A DNA stretch of 64,000 nucleotides from Deltaproteobacteria bacterium (GTDB lineage: Bacteria; Desulfobacterota; Desulfobacteria; Desulfobacterales; Desulfobacteraceae). Both the position numbers and the translations under genes were made by a program. Where the stretch lies: NCBI GenBank assembly GCA_013151635.1, contig JAADHV010000118.1, forward strand, positions 1-64,000, written 5' to 3'. Of this stretch, positions 36,001 through 43,318 are shown piece after piece (the stretch's first letter is position 1; each line of letters opens with the position of its first letter). Under the pieces are notes generated by a model, which was given only the letters and a program-made list of their open reading frames with translations, was not told the origin of the DNA and searched no databases.

Positions 36001-37476
36001 TATAACAGTATCTGCTTCATAAGAAGTAAGCTTGCAATCATCGTATTGAGGGCGGAACCTCCCGTTTTCATCAAATACAGAGGTACATTCCTGGAACTCA
36101 ACTTCATCAAACTTTCCATCAATCCCGAGAAACCTTAAGGGCCCGAGGCTGTTAACAATTTTAACCCCCTCTTCAAGGGCTTCTTCAATTTCATAGTCCC
36201 AAGCAGGCATTTCATGGCGTTTTTCAAGGCAGACCATGGTTACATCATCCGAACCCAGCCTTCTGGCAGTAAGAGCCACGTCCACCGCCACGTTCCCGCC
36301 TCCGATCACCATGATCCTGCCGGTCAGTTTTCTGGCTTTCCCCATGGCAGCATCTCTCAGGAAATCAACTCCCTTAATGACACCTTCAAGGTCTTCCCCT
36401 TTGACTCCCAGGGCCCTGGAACCATGAAGGCCGGTTGCCATAAACAATGCGCTGTACCCGTCTTTTTTAAGACTTTCAAGGGTAATGTCCCTGCCAAATT
36501 CCACCGAGGTCCGGATATCAACGCCAAGCTTTTCAATTACCTCAATTTCCTTTGCCAGCCCGGCTTTGGGCAGCCTGTACTCAGGGATACCAACAGCCAT
36601 CATACCGCCTTTGACAGGCAATTTTTCAAATATGGTGACACTATACCCTTTTTGAGCCATGTAATAAGCGCAGGTCAGGCCGGCCGGGCCAGACCCCACA
36701 ACAGCCACTTTTTCATCGCGTTTTTCCGCAACCTCGGGAATAAATGTTTCATCGCTTTCAAGATCCAGATGTGCCAGGTACCTGTGAAGGTATTGGATGG
36801 CCAGGGGCTCGTCTGCATCTCCCCTTGTACATACTGATTCACAAGGGTGATGACAGACACGGCCGCAGGAGCCGGGAAACGGATGGTCTTTTTTAAACAA
36901 TTTCAGTGCTTGGGCATACTTTCCCTGGTTCATTAAGGCAATAAAGCCCTGGATACTCACATGGGCCGGGCAAGTGGCCTTACAGGGAGCCACAGACCGT
37001 TTGGAAATTCCATACCCGCCCGGTATGGCCTGTTCATACTGCTTAAAAATAGCTTTTCGCGGTGCAAGGCCCTCATTATGTTCACTGGGTATTTCCACAG
37101 GACAAACCTTGGTACATTCCCCGCATGAAGTACATTTCAATAAATCAACAAATCTTGGGTTCTCTTTTACACTTGCGGTAAAATTGCCTTCTTCTCCTTC
37201 AAGTCCAAGAAATTGTGTATTTGTCAACAACTCGATGTTCAGATGCCGGCCGACCTCGACCAGTTTAGGTGAGATAACTCACATGGTACAGTCATTAGTC
37301 GGGAACGTCTTATCCAGCCTTGCCATCATACCGCCAATGGCATAGGATTTTTCAACCAGATATACATAGTAACCTGAGTTGGCTAAATCTATGGCAGACT
37401 GCATCCCCGCGATTCCGCCGCCAAGGACCATGACAGAACCTGCAAGATCTTTTTTCAGTGTTGAATTCTGGGTCAT
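33031..37476 (-). CDS. hdrA: HdrA-like FAD/iron-sulfur electron-bifurcation subunit with GltD/NfnB-like insert, selenocysteine at residue 66
   Basis: One gene of 1481 residues if the UGA at 37279-37281 is read as Sec. The ATG at 37476 follows AGGAGG. Layout: N-terminal Rossmann start ([20 protein letters not shown]), then TFPTNDCTM[15 protein letters not shown], where HdrA has Cys or Sec; a [4Fe-4S] motif [12 protein letters not shown] at ~115; a glutamate-synthase-small-subunit/NfnB-like flavin domain at ~190-600 ([19 protein letters not shown]); a further Cys-rich motif at ~630; the rest of the first HdrA flavin domain to ~910; then a second HdrA module from ~925 ([26 protein letters not shown]) ending with two ferredoxin motifs at ~1414-1455. 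It would split electrons between high- and low-potential acceptors. HdrB/HdrC are absent here. Confidence 0.93.
37246..37281 (-). promoter_or_regulatory. SECIS-like element after the hdrA UGA
   Basis: Fifteen bases after the UGA the minus strand reads CTGGTC-GAGGTC-GGCCGG. The two outer hexamers pair (three G-C, one C-G and two G-U type pairs) around a six-base loop GAGGTC, very close to the GGUC-containing loop of the E. coli fdhF SECIS. Position and loop support Sec insertion. Based on visual folding only. Confidence 0.7.
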
Positions 37477-37530
37477 TTTTTAACCTCCTAACCTTCTTAT
37501 TATAGCTTAAGTTTAAAGCTATGAACCCTG
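37477..37530 (-). promoter_or_regulatory. Probable promoter of the hdrA operon
   Basis: On the minus strand a perfect TATAAT (37499-37504) lies 22 bases before the hdrA ATG, with AGGAGG between. It is bordered by an imperfect dyad AGCTTTAAACTTAAGCT. No good -35 hexamer is at 16-18 bases, so an activator may be involved, or transcription may use an extended element. Confidence 0.45.
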
Positions 37531-38076
37531 CCCGTTCAAAATTATCCCTTAAAAAACAGGCAATGGTATTGACAAAAAAGACTGATTATTGATTTTTCCC
37601 CAATTGATCATGCCTTATATGGTGTTCCGCTTTGATAAAAGGATGATTAATCAATGGTTTGCAAGAAGATATAAAAAAACCGGTTCTTACTTTGCCATGG
37701 GAAACATCTGTCTGATGCTTACCAGGATTAAAAACCGGTATTCTGAAATAAGCGTTTTCCGACCAACAATTTATTTTTGCCAGTCTATTTATATCAGTGC
37801 AAAATAGTTGCACAATAATGCTAAACCCTTCACATCTCAAGTAAAGCGGTATGGTTATATAGAACAAATCTATCACTATAATATTTCCAGCCCTTAAGTA
37901 GAAAAAAGGAGTTTTTTTGTCAAGTAATATTTCCAGCCTTGTATAGGAATTATAGGAATTTCGATTCCCTTTTAACCTGTGCCCATGCATGGGAAAATGA
38001 TGATATCATTGTATAATCAGGCGTTCACCCTGTTTTAACTTTTGCCACTTTTTTTTACAAATTCTGCATTTAGACC
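37531..38076. other. Non-coding region between the hdrA and dctP operons
   Basis: About 550 bases with no supported gene; short open frames on both strands (for example 37589-37807 plus) have no ribosome site and no recognisable protein. The 13-base sequence AATATTTCCAGCC occurs twice (37880-37892 and 37926-37938), with a related ATTCCAGCC at about 38086, and TAGGAATT is doubled at about 37944-37960. The meaning of these repeats is unknown. Confidence 0.4.
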
Positions 38077-38135
38077 TTGACATGTAATTCCAGCCAGGCT
38101 ATAGGTCTGACTTATAAATAAGTCAGACCTATAGC
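38077..38135 (+). promoter_or_regulatory. dctP promoter overlapped by a 38-bp perfect palindrome (candidate GntR/FCD operator)
   Basis: A perfect -35 box TTGACA (38077-38082) is followed after 17 bases by TATAGG (38100-38105). The inverted repeat GCTATAGGTCTGACTTAT / ATAAGTCAGACCTATAGC (38098-38115 and 38118-38135) has perfect 18-base arms with a 2-base centre, and covers the -10 element and likely start site. Each arm holds a GT-N3-AC core (GTCTGAC, GTCAGAC), the operator pattern of FCD-type GntR regulators, and such a regulator ends this operon at 42600. Repression by occupation of the -10 region is inferred. Confidence 0.65.
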
Positions 38136-38185
38136 TTAAGTAATGGTTTTTATTAAAAATTAATTCACATGGAAAAGGAGGGGAA

Positions 38186-39202
38186 ATGAAAAAGCTAATC
38201 AAATTTGGTGTTGTTCTATTCATTGGCATGGCATTTTTAATGGGTGCGGATCCTGCAATGGCGAAAAACATAGAATTGAAATTTGCCCATTTTATGCCAA
38301 CCACGCATGTCCAGCACATCAAAGTATTTGTGCCTTTTGCGAAAAAAGTTGCAAAACTTTCAAATGGTAAAGTCACCATCAAAATCTATCCGACAGGCCA
38401 GCTTGGAAACCCCAAAACAATGGTTGACTCCATCAGGATGGGAATCACGGATATTGGTTTTGTTCTGCCAAGCTACGTACCCGGAAGGTTCAAGAGAAGC
38501 TCCGTTTTTGAGCTTCCCTTTGTTTTCAACAGCGCAACACATGTAACAAAGGTATTTTATGATATTTATGATAAATACCTTTCTGAAGATTACAAGGATT
38601 TTAAGGTTCTGTGGGTCCTTTCGGCTCCTTTAAGCCAGGTCCATTCAGTTAGCCGGCCACTTGTTTCAATAGCTGATTTTAAAGGCAGAAAAATCAGAAG
38701 CGGGAATTCCATGGAATCCAAAGCAATTAAGCTCCTTGGCGGCAACCCCGTTGGCATGCCGATTTCAGAATTATCAATATCGCTTCAAAAGGGTGTTGTT
38801 GACGGATGCTTTACACCCTATGCCGCGCTCAAAAGCTATAAACTGATTGATGTTTCAAAATACATCACGGAATTTAATTTTTCAGGCGCTCTCATGTGTG
38901 TATTAATGAATAAAAAGAAATGGGATTCTCTTCCGGCAAGTGCGAAAAAAGTCATTGACCAGGTGGCAACCAGGGAATTCGGGCTTATGGCAGCAGGCGC
39001 CTTTGACCAGGAAGACCTGGAGAATAAAGAAGATGCACATCAAAGAGGAATAAAGTCATACAAATTATCCGATGCTGAGCGTAGTAAAATCAAAGAAAAA
39101 TTCAGTGTATTCTATTCTGAATGGGTAGGAAAAAACCAATCGAAAATACCAGCGCAAAAAATTCTTGATGCAATGCTTGAATCTGCAAAGAAAAATCAAT
39201 AG
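38186..39202 (+). CDS. dctP: TRAP transporter solute-binding protein, DctP family
   Basis: 338 residues with a Sec signal peptide (about 1-26: LIKFGVVLFIGMAFLMGADPAMA). The mature part is a DctP-type receptor: LKFAHFMPTTHVQHIKVFVP at the N-terminus, KIYPTGQLGNPKTMVDSIRM, GRKIRSGNSMESKAIKLLGG with the conserved substrate-binding Arg, and PISELSISLQKGVVDG. It binds an organic acid in the periplasm for uptake by DctQM. Strong GGAGGGG ribosome site. The substrate is unknown; a reductive-dehalogenase homologue in the same cluster suggests a halogenated or aromatic acid (inference). Confidence 0.95.
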   Translation: MKKLIKFGVVLFIGMAFLMGADPAMAKNIELKFAHFMPTTHVQHIKVFVPFAKKVAKLSNGKVTIKIYPTGQLGNPKTMVDSIRMGITDIGFVLPSYVPGRFKRSSVFELPFVFNSATHVTKVFYDIYDKYLSEDYKDFKVLWVLSAPLSQVHSVSRPLVSIADFKGRKIRSGNSMESKAIKLLGGNPVGMPISELSISLQKGVVDGCFTPYAALKSYKLIDVSKYITEFNFSGALMCVLMNKKKWDSLPASAKKVIDQVATREFGLMAAGAFDQEDLENKEDAHQRGIKSYKLSDAERSKIKEKFSVFYSEWVGKNQSKIPAQKILDAMLESAKKNQ

Positions 39203-39236
39203 GGAACACTTTATTTGCTTTTCAAATCAGATGTTT

Positions 39237-39270
39237 CAAAGACTGTTGCCAAATAGCGCAGCAGTCTTTG
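39237..39270 (+). promoter_or_regulatory. Strong intercistronic stem-loop between dctP and dctQ
   Basis: CAAAGACTGTTGC pairs with GCAGCAGTCTTTG (13 bp, one G-U) around an 8-base loop. No T-run follows, so it is not a classical terminator. Such hairpins after binding-protein genes commonly stabilise the upstream mRNA so that the receptor is made in excess over the membrane subunits. Confidence 0.75.
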
Positions 39271-39300
39271 GAACCAAGTCTTTATCAAGGAAATATAAAA

Positions 39301-39807
39301 ATGGCACATTTTAAAATTGATTCTCTTATTGAAAACCGGCTTTATCCCCTGGTAAAGCTTATAGACAAATTATCCTGGATCATGCTGTTTGCATTGATGA
39401 CAATGACAGCCATTGATCTTTTTTTAAGAAATTTCACCAATACGTCAATTCTAGGATCAGTGGAGCTTACGGAACTTATGATGGTCATTATAGTATTTTG
39501 TTCCCTGGCACAGTGCGAACTTGATAACGGCCACATCCGTATAGACTTGATCATGGACCATGCAGGCAAAAGAACCAGGGCCTTTGCCGATGTTTTCACC
39601 CAGGCCCTCTGTACGGTCATATTTGCACTGATGTCGCTGTCCATATTCAACCATTCAATAAACATGAAAGAATACGGTGAAGTAACAATGGATTTAAACA
39701 TACCCTTATATCCTTTTATTTTTATTGCATGCCTGGGATGCGTTGTCATGACCCTGGTTTTGTTCTCCAAAACAATTATCAATATTTTAAAGGCCGCAGG
39801 ATCATGA
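39301..39807 (+). CDS. dctQ: TRAP transporter small membrane subunit, DctQ family
   Basis: 168 residues with four transmembrane helices (about 22-42, 54-74, 95-115 and 135-160). The family helix LMTMTAIDLFLRNFTNTSILGS and VELTELMMVIIVFCSLAQCE are present. The ATG at 39301 follows AAGGA. Its stop overlaps the start of the dctM gene (ATGA). It supports the large DctM subunit in sodium-coupled uptake. Confidence 0.92.
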   Translation: MAHFKIDSLIENRLYPLVKLIDKLSWIMLFALMTMTAIDLFLRNFTNTSILGSVELTELMMVIIVFCSLAQCELDNGHIRIDLIMDHAGKRTRAFADVFTQALCTVIFALMSLSIFNHSINMKEYGEVTMDLNIPLYPFIFIACLGCVVMTLVLFSKTIINILKAAGS

Positions 39808-41108
39808 GCCCTCTCATTATCGGCATATCAGGAATCGCAGTTTTATTTATACTTCTTGCATTAAGGATGCAGATCGGGTTTGCAATGGCCACTGTCGGGT
39901 TTGGCGGCTTCCTTATCCTGGGTAATTTTGAGTCGGCTCTCGGTATCCTGGGCCTTGAACCGTTTCAGACATCTGCCAACTATACCTTGAGTGTCATCCC
40001 TTTATTCATGCTCATGGGTCAGTTTGCAACTCATTCCAAACTCGGGTCGGAAATTTATGATACCGGATACAAATGGATCGGTTTTTTACCAGGCGGCCTT
40101 GCCATGGCAACCATTGGTGCATGCGGGATGTTTGCCGCTATTTCAGGATCATCCCTGGCGACCGCAGCCATGTTCGGGATGATTGCCCTGCCTGAAATGG
40201 AAAAGCTTAATTATTCAAAAAGGCTTGCCACAGGCTGTATTGCGGCAGGTGGCACACTAGGAATTCTTATTCCACCAAGTTCTGTCCTGATACTTTATGG
40301 TATCCTGACGGAACAAAGCGTGGGAAGGCTTTTTATCGGTGGTATTCTTCCGGGGATACTGCTTTCTTTAATGTTTCTTGTCACCATATACATTATCACA
40401 AAAATAAAACCTGAAATGGGAAAACCAGGCCCTGAATTTACAATAAAAGAAAAAATTGTTTCCCTGAAAAACACATGGTCCATCTTTCTTTTATTCTTCC
40501 TTGTAATCGGGGGACTTTATACCGGATGGTTTACACCCACAGAAGCAGCAGGAGCCGGTGCATTCGGTGCATTCATAATTACATTGCTAAAAGGCCGCCT
40601 TACCTGGAAAACCCTTATGATGTCCTTAAAAGATGCGGCTTCTTCCACTGCCATGATATTCGGCATCCTCATAGGTGCCATGATTTTCCAGTATTTCATG
40701 ACCTTAAGCCAGATTCCGTCCACTCTTGCATCTGCAATCGTTGAAGCAGGATTTGGCAAATACCTTGTAATAGCCTTTATTATTACAGGGTTCATTATCC
40801 TGGGATGTTTCATGGAAGGGCTGTCCATCATGGTCCTGGCCGTACCCATTGTCTTTCCGATAGTTGTAAACCTTGGATTTGATCCGATATGGTTTGGCAT
40901 TATCATCACTCTTACAATGGAAATGAGCCTGATTACCCCGCCTGTCGGTGTGAACGTATTTGTATTGAGCGGCGTGGCAAAAGGCATCCCCATGTCCACC
41001 ATATTCAAAGGCATACTGCCTTTCTGGGTGGCTATGTTTATTTGTATTGTCATCCTGTTAATTTTCCCTGAAATTGTTACATTCCTGCCGAATACAATGA
41101 TGGGTTAG
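39804..41108 (+). CDS. dctM: TRAP transporter large permease subunit, DctM family
   Basis: 434 residues with about 12 transmembrane helices; the Na+-driven transport subunit. Features: GLEPFQTSANYTLSVIPLFMLMG, ATIGACGMFAAISGSSLATAAMFG, GTLGILIPPSSVLILYGILTEQSVG and near the end MEMSLITPPVGVNVFVLSGV, all typical of DctM/SiaM. The start was placed at the ATG overlapping the dctQ stop; a longer open frame upstream lies inside dctQ. Confidence 0.95.
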   Translation: MSPLIIGISGIAVLFILLALRMQIGFAMATVGFGGFLILGNFESALGILGLEPFQTSANYTLSVIPLFMLMGQFATHSKLGSEIYDTGYKWIGFLPGGLAMATIGACGMFAAISGSSLATAAMFGMIALPEMEKLNYSKRLATGCIAAGGTLGILIPPSSVLILYGILTEQSVGRLFIGGILPGILLSLMFLVTIYIITKIKPEMGKPGPEFTIKEKIVSLKNTWSIFLLFFLVIGGLYTGWFTPTEAAGAGAFGAFIITLLKGRLTWKTLMMSLKDAASSTAMIFGILIGAMIFQYFMTLSQIPSTLASAIVEAGFGKYLVIAFIITGFIILGCFMEGLSIMVLAVPIVFPIVVNLGFDPIWFGIIITLTMEMSLITPPVGVNVFVLSGVAKGIPMSTIFKGILPFWVAMFICIVILLIFPEIVTFLPNTMMG

Positions 41109-41144
41109 ATCTGTAAATATTTTGTTTCCGGAGCAAGTTTTACC

Positions 41145-42563
41145 ATGGACATACTTATTGGTTTAGTGTTGATACTGGATTTTTCCGCCATTGCCGCATG
41201 TTTGTATTTTGCCTTTGAATCCAAAAAAGAACAGGAAGTCCGTGCTTTCCGCAACGGTCTTGCAGGCGGGCTTATCTTTCTTTTTATGGGAACAGGGCTT
41301 TTCATTCCAATTATCAAAATCGGCGTTGTTCTCATTTTTACGATGGGGCTTATTTTCGGACTGGCCCTTCTCATCCCGGCAGAGCCTGATAATAAAGCAT
41401 TAAAAGGCACAAAAGGCCATCTTGCCGGGAAACCTGTCCGATTTGACGAAAGAGATACTGTTTTCTCAAGGTTCAGAAGCCTTGTCCCAGGTTCAAAACT
41501 TTATGACACCTATTATTCAAACCTGCATCCTGAAAAAGAAGAACAGGATGCAAAAAGAAGAACAAAAGGATTTATCGGCAAGCCGGGAAGCATTGACAAT
41601 GAATACCAGCCCAATGTTGCCATGATGCATGCTTCCTTTGCCATTCCACCCTTCCTGGGGCATTATGCTTTCAACGATCCTGATCCTGATGTACCAAGGG
41701 CAGAATTATCACCTGAAAAAGCATCGCATATAGTTAAAAATTTCACACGCCATATCGGGGCTGATATGGTCGGCATATGTAAAGTTGACCCTGACCTGGT
41801 TTATTCCCACAGGGGGGAGATCCACTATGGCAGACAGGAAGACTGGGGAAAAGAAATCAAGGATCTGCCGCCCTATGCTATTGTATTCTTAACTGAAATG
41901 AGCCACGGTCATGTCATGTCCGCCCCGCACACCCCAACGGTTGCCGAAAGCGCGCATCTCTATGCTAAAGGAGCATATTTAAGCACCCTTCTTGCAAAAT
42001 GGTTCTCATATATGGGGTACAAGGGGATTGCTGAAAATACAAGGAGCTACAATATTCCATTACCCCCGCTTGCAGTCGATGCAGGTCTTGGGGAAATCGG
42101 GCGCCAGGGCTATCTTATTGCTCCTGAAATAGGGGCAAGAGCCAGAATTTTTGCAGTTCTTACAGACATGCCGCTGGCGGTTGACAAGCCCATTTCAATA
42201 GGCGTTGAAAAATTCTGTCGCGCATGCAAAAAATGTGCAGACTCCTGCCCTTCCAAATCCATTCCCCAGGGGGAAAAGATTATTGTTAACGGATTCTCAA
42301 AATGGAAACTGGATGAGGACAGCTGTTATGGTTACTGGAGTAAAGTTGGGACCGATTGTTCCATATGCATGGCCATTTGCCCGTTTTCAAGGCCAAATAC
42401 TTTTTTGCATAAAATTGTCAGGCTGTTTGTTGCAAGGTCAAAAGTGGCACAGATGGTATTTCCTTATGTTGATAATTTTCTTTACGGAAAAAGATGGAAA
42501 CCCAAAAAGGTCATGGCATGGCTAAACTACAAAAAAGGATTGAATAAAGATGAAATATATTAG
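41145..42563 (+). CDS. Reductive-dehalogenase homologue with N-terminal membrane anchor
   Basis: 472 residues. Residues 3-22, 38-55 and 58-78 are three hydrophobic helices in place of the twin-arginine signal of respiratory RdhA proteins. The catalytic part has the corrinoid-domain signature (AVDAGLGEIGRQGYLIAPEIG, then VLTDMPLAVDKPISIGVEKF) and two cluster motifs: C358-x2-C-x2-C-x3-C-P and C394...C405-x2-C-x3-C-P, spaced as in RdhA. The positively charged loop after helix 1 and the region after helix 3 suggest that the catalytic domain faces the cytoplasm. No rdhB-like anchor gene is adjacent. It follows dctM by 36 bp. It may cleave a carbon-halogen bond of the TRAP substrate; another corrinoid-dependent reduction is possible. 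Confidence 0.85.
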   Translation: MDILIGLVLILDFSAIAACLYFAFESKKEQEVRAFRNGLAGGLIFLFMGTGLFIPIIKIGVVLIFTMGLIFGLALLIPAEPDNKALKGTKGHLAGKPVRFDERDTVFSRFRSLVPGSKLYDTYYSNLHPEKEEQDAKRRTKGFIGKPGSIDNEYQPNVAMMHASFAIPPFLGHYAFNDPDPDVPRAELSPEKASHIVKNFTRHIGADMVGICKVDPDLVYSHRGEIHYGRQEDWGKEIKDLPPYAIVFLTEMSHGHVMSAPHTPTVAESAHLYAKGAYLSTLLAKWFSYMGYKGIAENTRSYNIPLPPLAVDAGLGEIGRQGYLIAPEIGARARIFAVLTDMPLAVDKPISIGVEKFCRACKKCADSCPSKSIPQGEKIIVNGFSKWKLDEDSCYGYWSKVGTDCSICMAICPFSRPNTFLHKIVRLFVARSKVAQMVFPYVDNFLYGKRWKPKKVMAWLNYKKGLNKDEIY

Positions 42564-42599
42564 ATATAAGTCATCAACTCAAACCGGTATTAAAAATAT

Positions 42600-43292
42600 A
42601 TGCGGGCAAAAAAAATGAAAAGATTGTCTGAAAAAATAGTCGATGACATTAAAATAAAAATTCTAAAAGGCGAGTACCAGACAGGCGAACGTCTGCTTGC
42701 GGAACTAGATCTTGCAAAGTATCACGATGTAAGCCGCTCTGTGATCCGGGAATCTTTAAGGAACCTGGAAAGCTTAGGGCTTGTTAAGATCAAAAAAGGA
42801 CCAAAAGGCGGTATCTTTGCTTCTAAAAGCTACCATAAACCCATCAGCGATTCCTTAAAAGGGCTTGTGGATGCAGACAAGGTAACAAAAGACAATGTAT
42901 TTGACATAAGGCTTCTTTTAGAAACCCATGCAGCTTCCCAGGCAGCCGTTAATGCTGACATTGCAGATATTAAGTATTTAAAATCTTTATTGGTCATTCC
43001 CGGGGAAAGAAGAAAAGATGCAAAATGGCTTCAGGCTAACAGGAGCAAACTTCACTTAGGCCTTGCCAGAGCTTCTAAAAATCCGGTCCTGGAAGTTTTA
43101 ATGGAAAGCCTGATTGAGCTTTTGCGAGAATATTTTAAAGACTTCCATGATGTTGACTTTGAACAGGAGTCACTTATCAGCCACAAAATGATTATCAAAA
43201 GCATTGAGAAAAAAAATCCTGAAAAAGCAGGCAGTCTGATGAAAGACTATATTATCGGCATGAGGGATTTTATTAACCGTAACATGCCATAA
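42600..43292 (+). CDS. GntR-family regulator, FCD subfamily
   Basis: 230 residues. Winged helix at residues ~7-75: IKILKGEYQTGERLLAELDL, then HDVSRSVIRESLRNLESLGL and GPKGGIFA. The C-terminal all-helical FCD domain (~95-225) has the metal-binding pattern D...H...H (FDIRLLLETHAA, LHLGLARASKNP, HKMIIKSIEKKN), typical of regulators that sense small carboxylic acids. The start codon has no clear ribosome site; another ATG lies five codons later. Last gene of the TRAP/RdhA cluster, and the probable ligand of the palindrome over the dctP promoter. Confidence 0.92.
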   Translation: MRAKKMKRLSEKIVDDIKIKILKGEYQTGERLLAELDLAKYHDVSRSVIRESLRNLESLGLVKIKKGPKGGIFASKSYHKPISDSLKGLVDADKVTKDNVFDIRLLLETHAASQAAVNADIADIKYLKSLLVIPGERRKDAKWLQANRSKLHLGLARASKNPVLEVLMESLIELLREYFKDFHDVDFEQESLISHKMIIKSIEKKNPEKAGSLMKDYIIGMRDFINRNMP

Positions 43293-43318
43293 AAAACAAT
43301 ATGACAAGGCTTTTTTTA

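Noticed and set aside
37586-37990. 134-residue minus-strand and 72-residue plus-strand open frames
   Set aside because: No ribosome site, no recognisable motif, overlapping one another in an AT-rich intergenic region.
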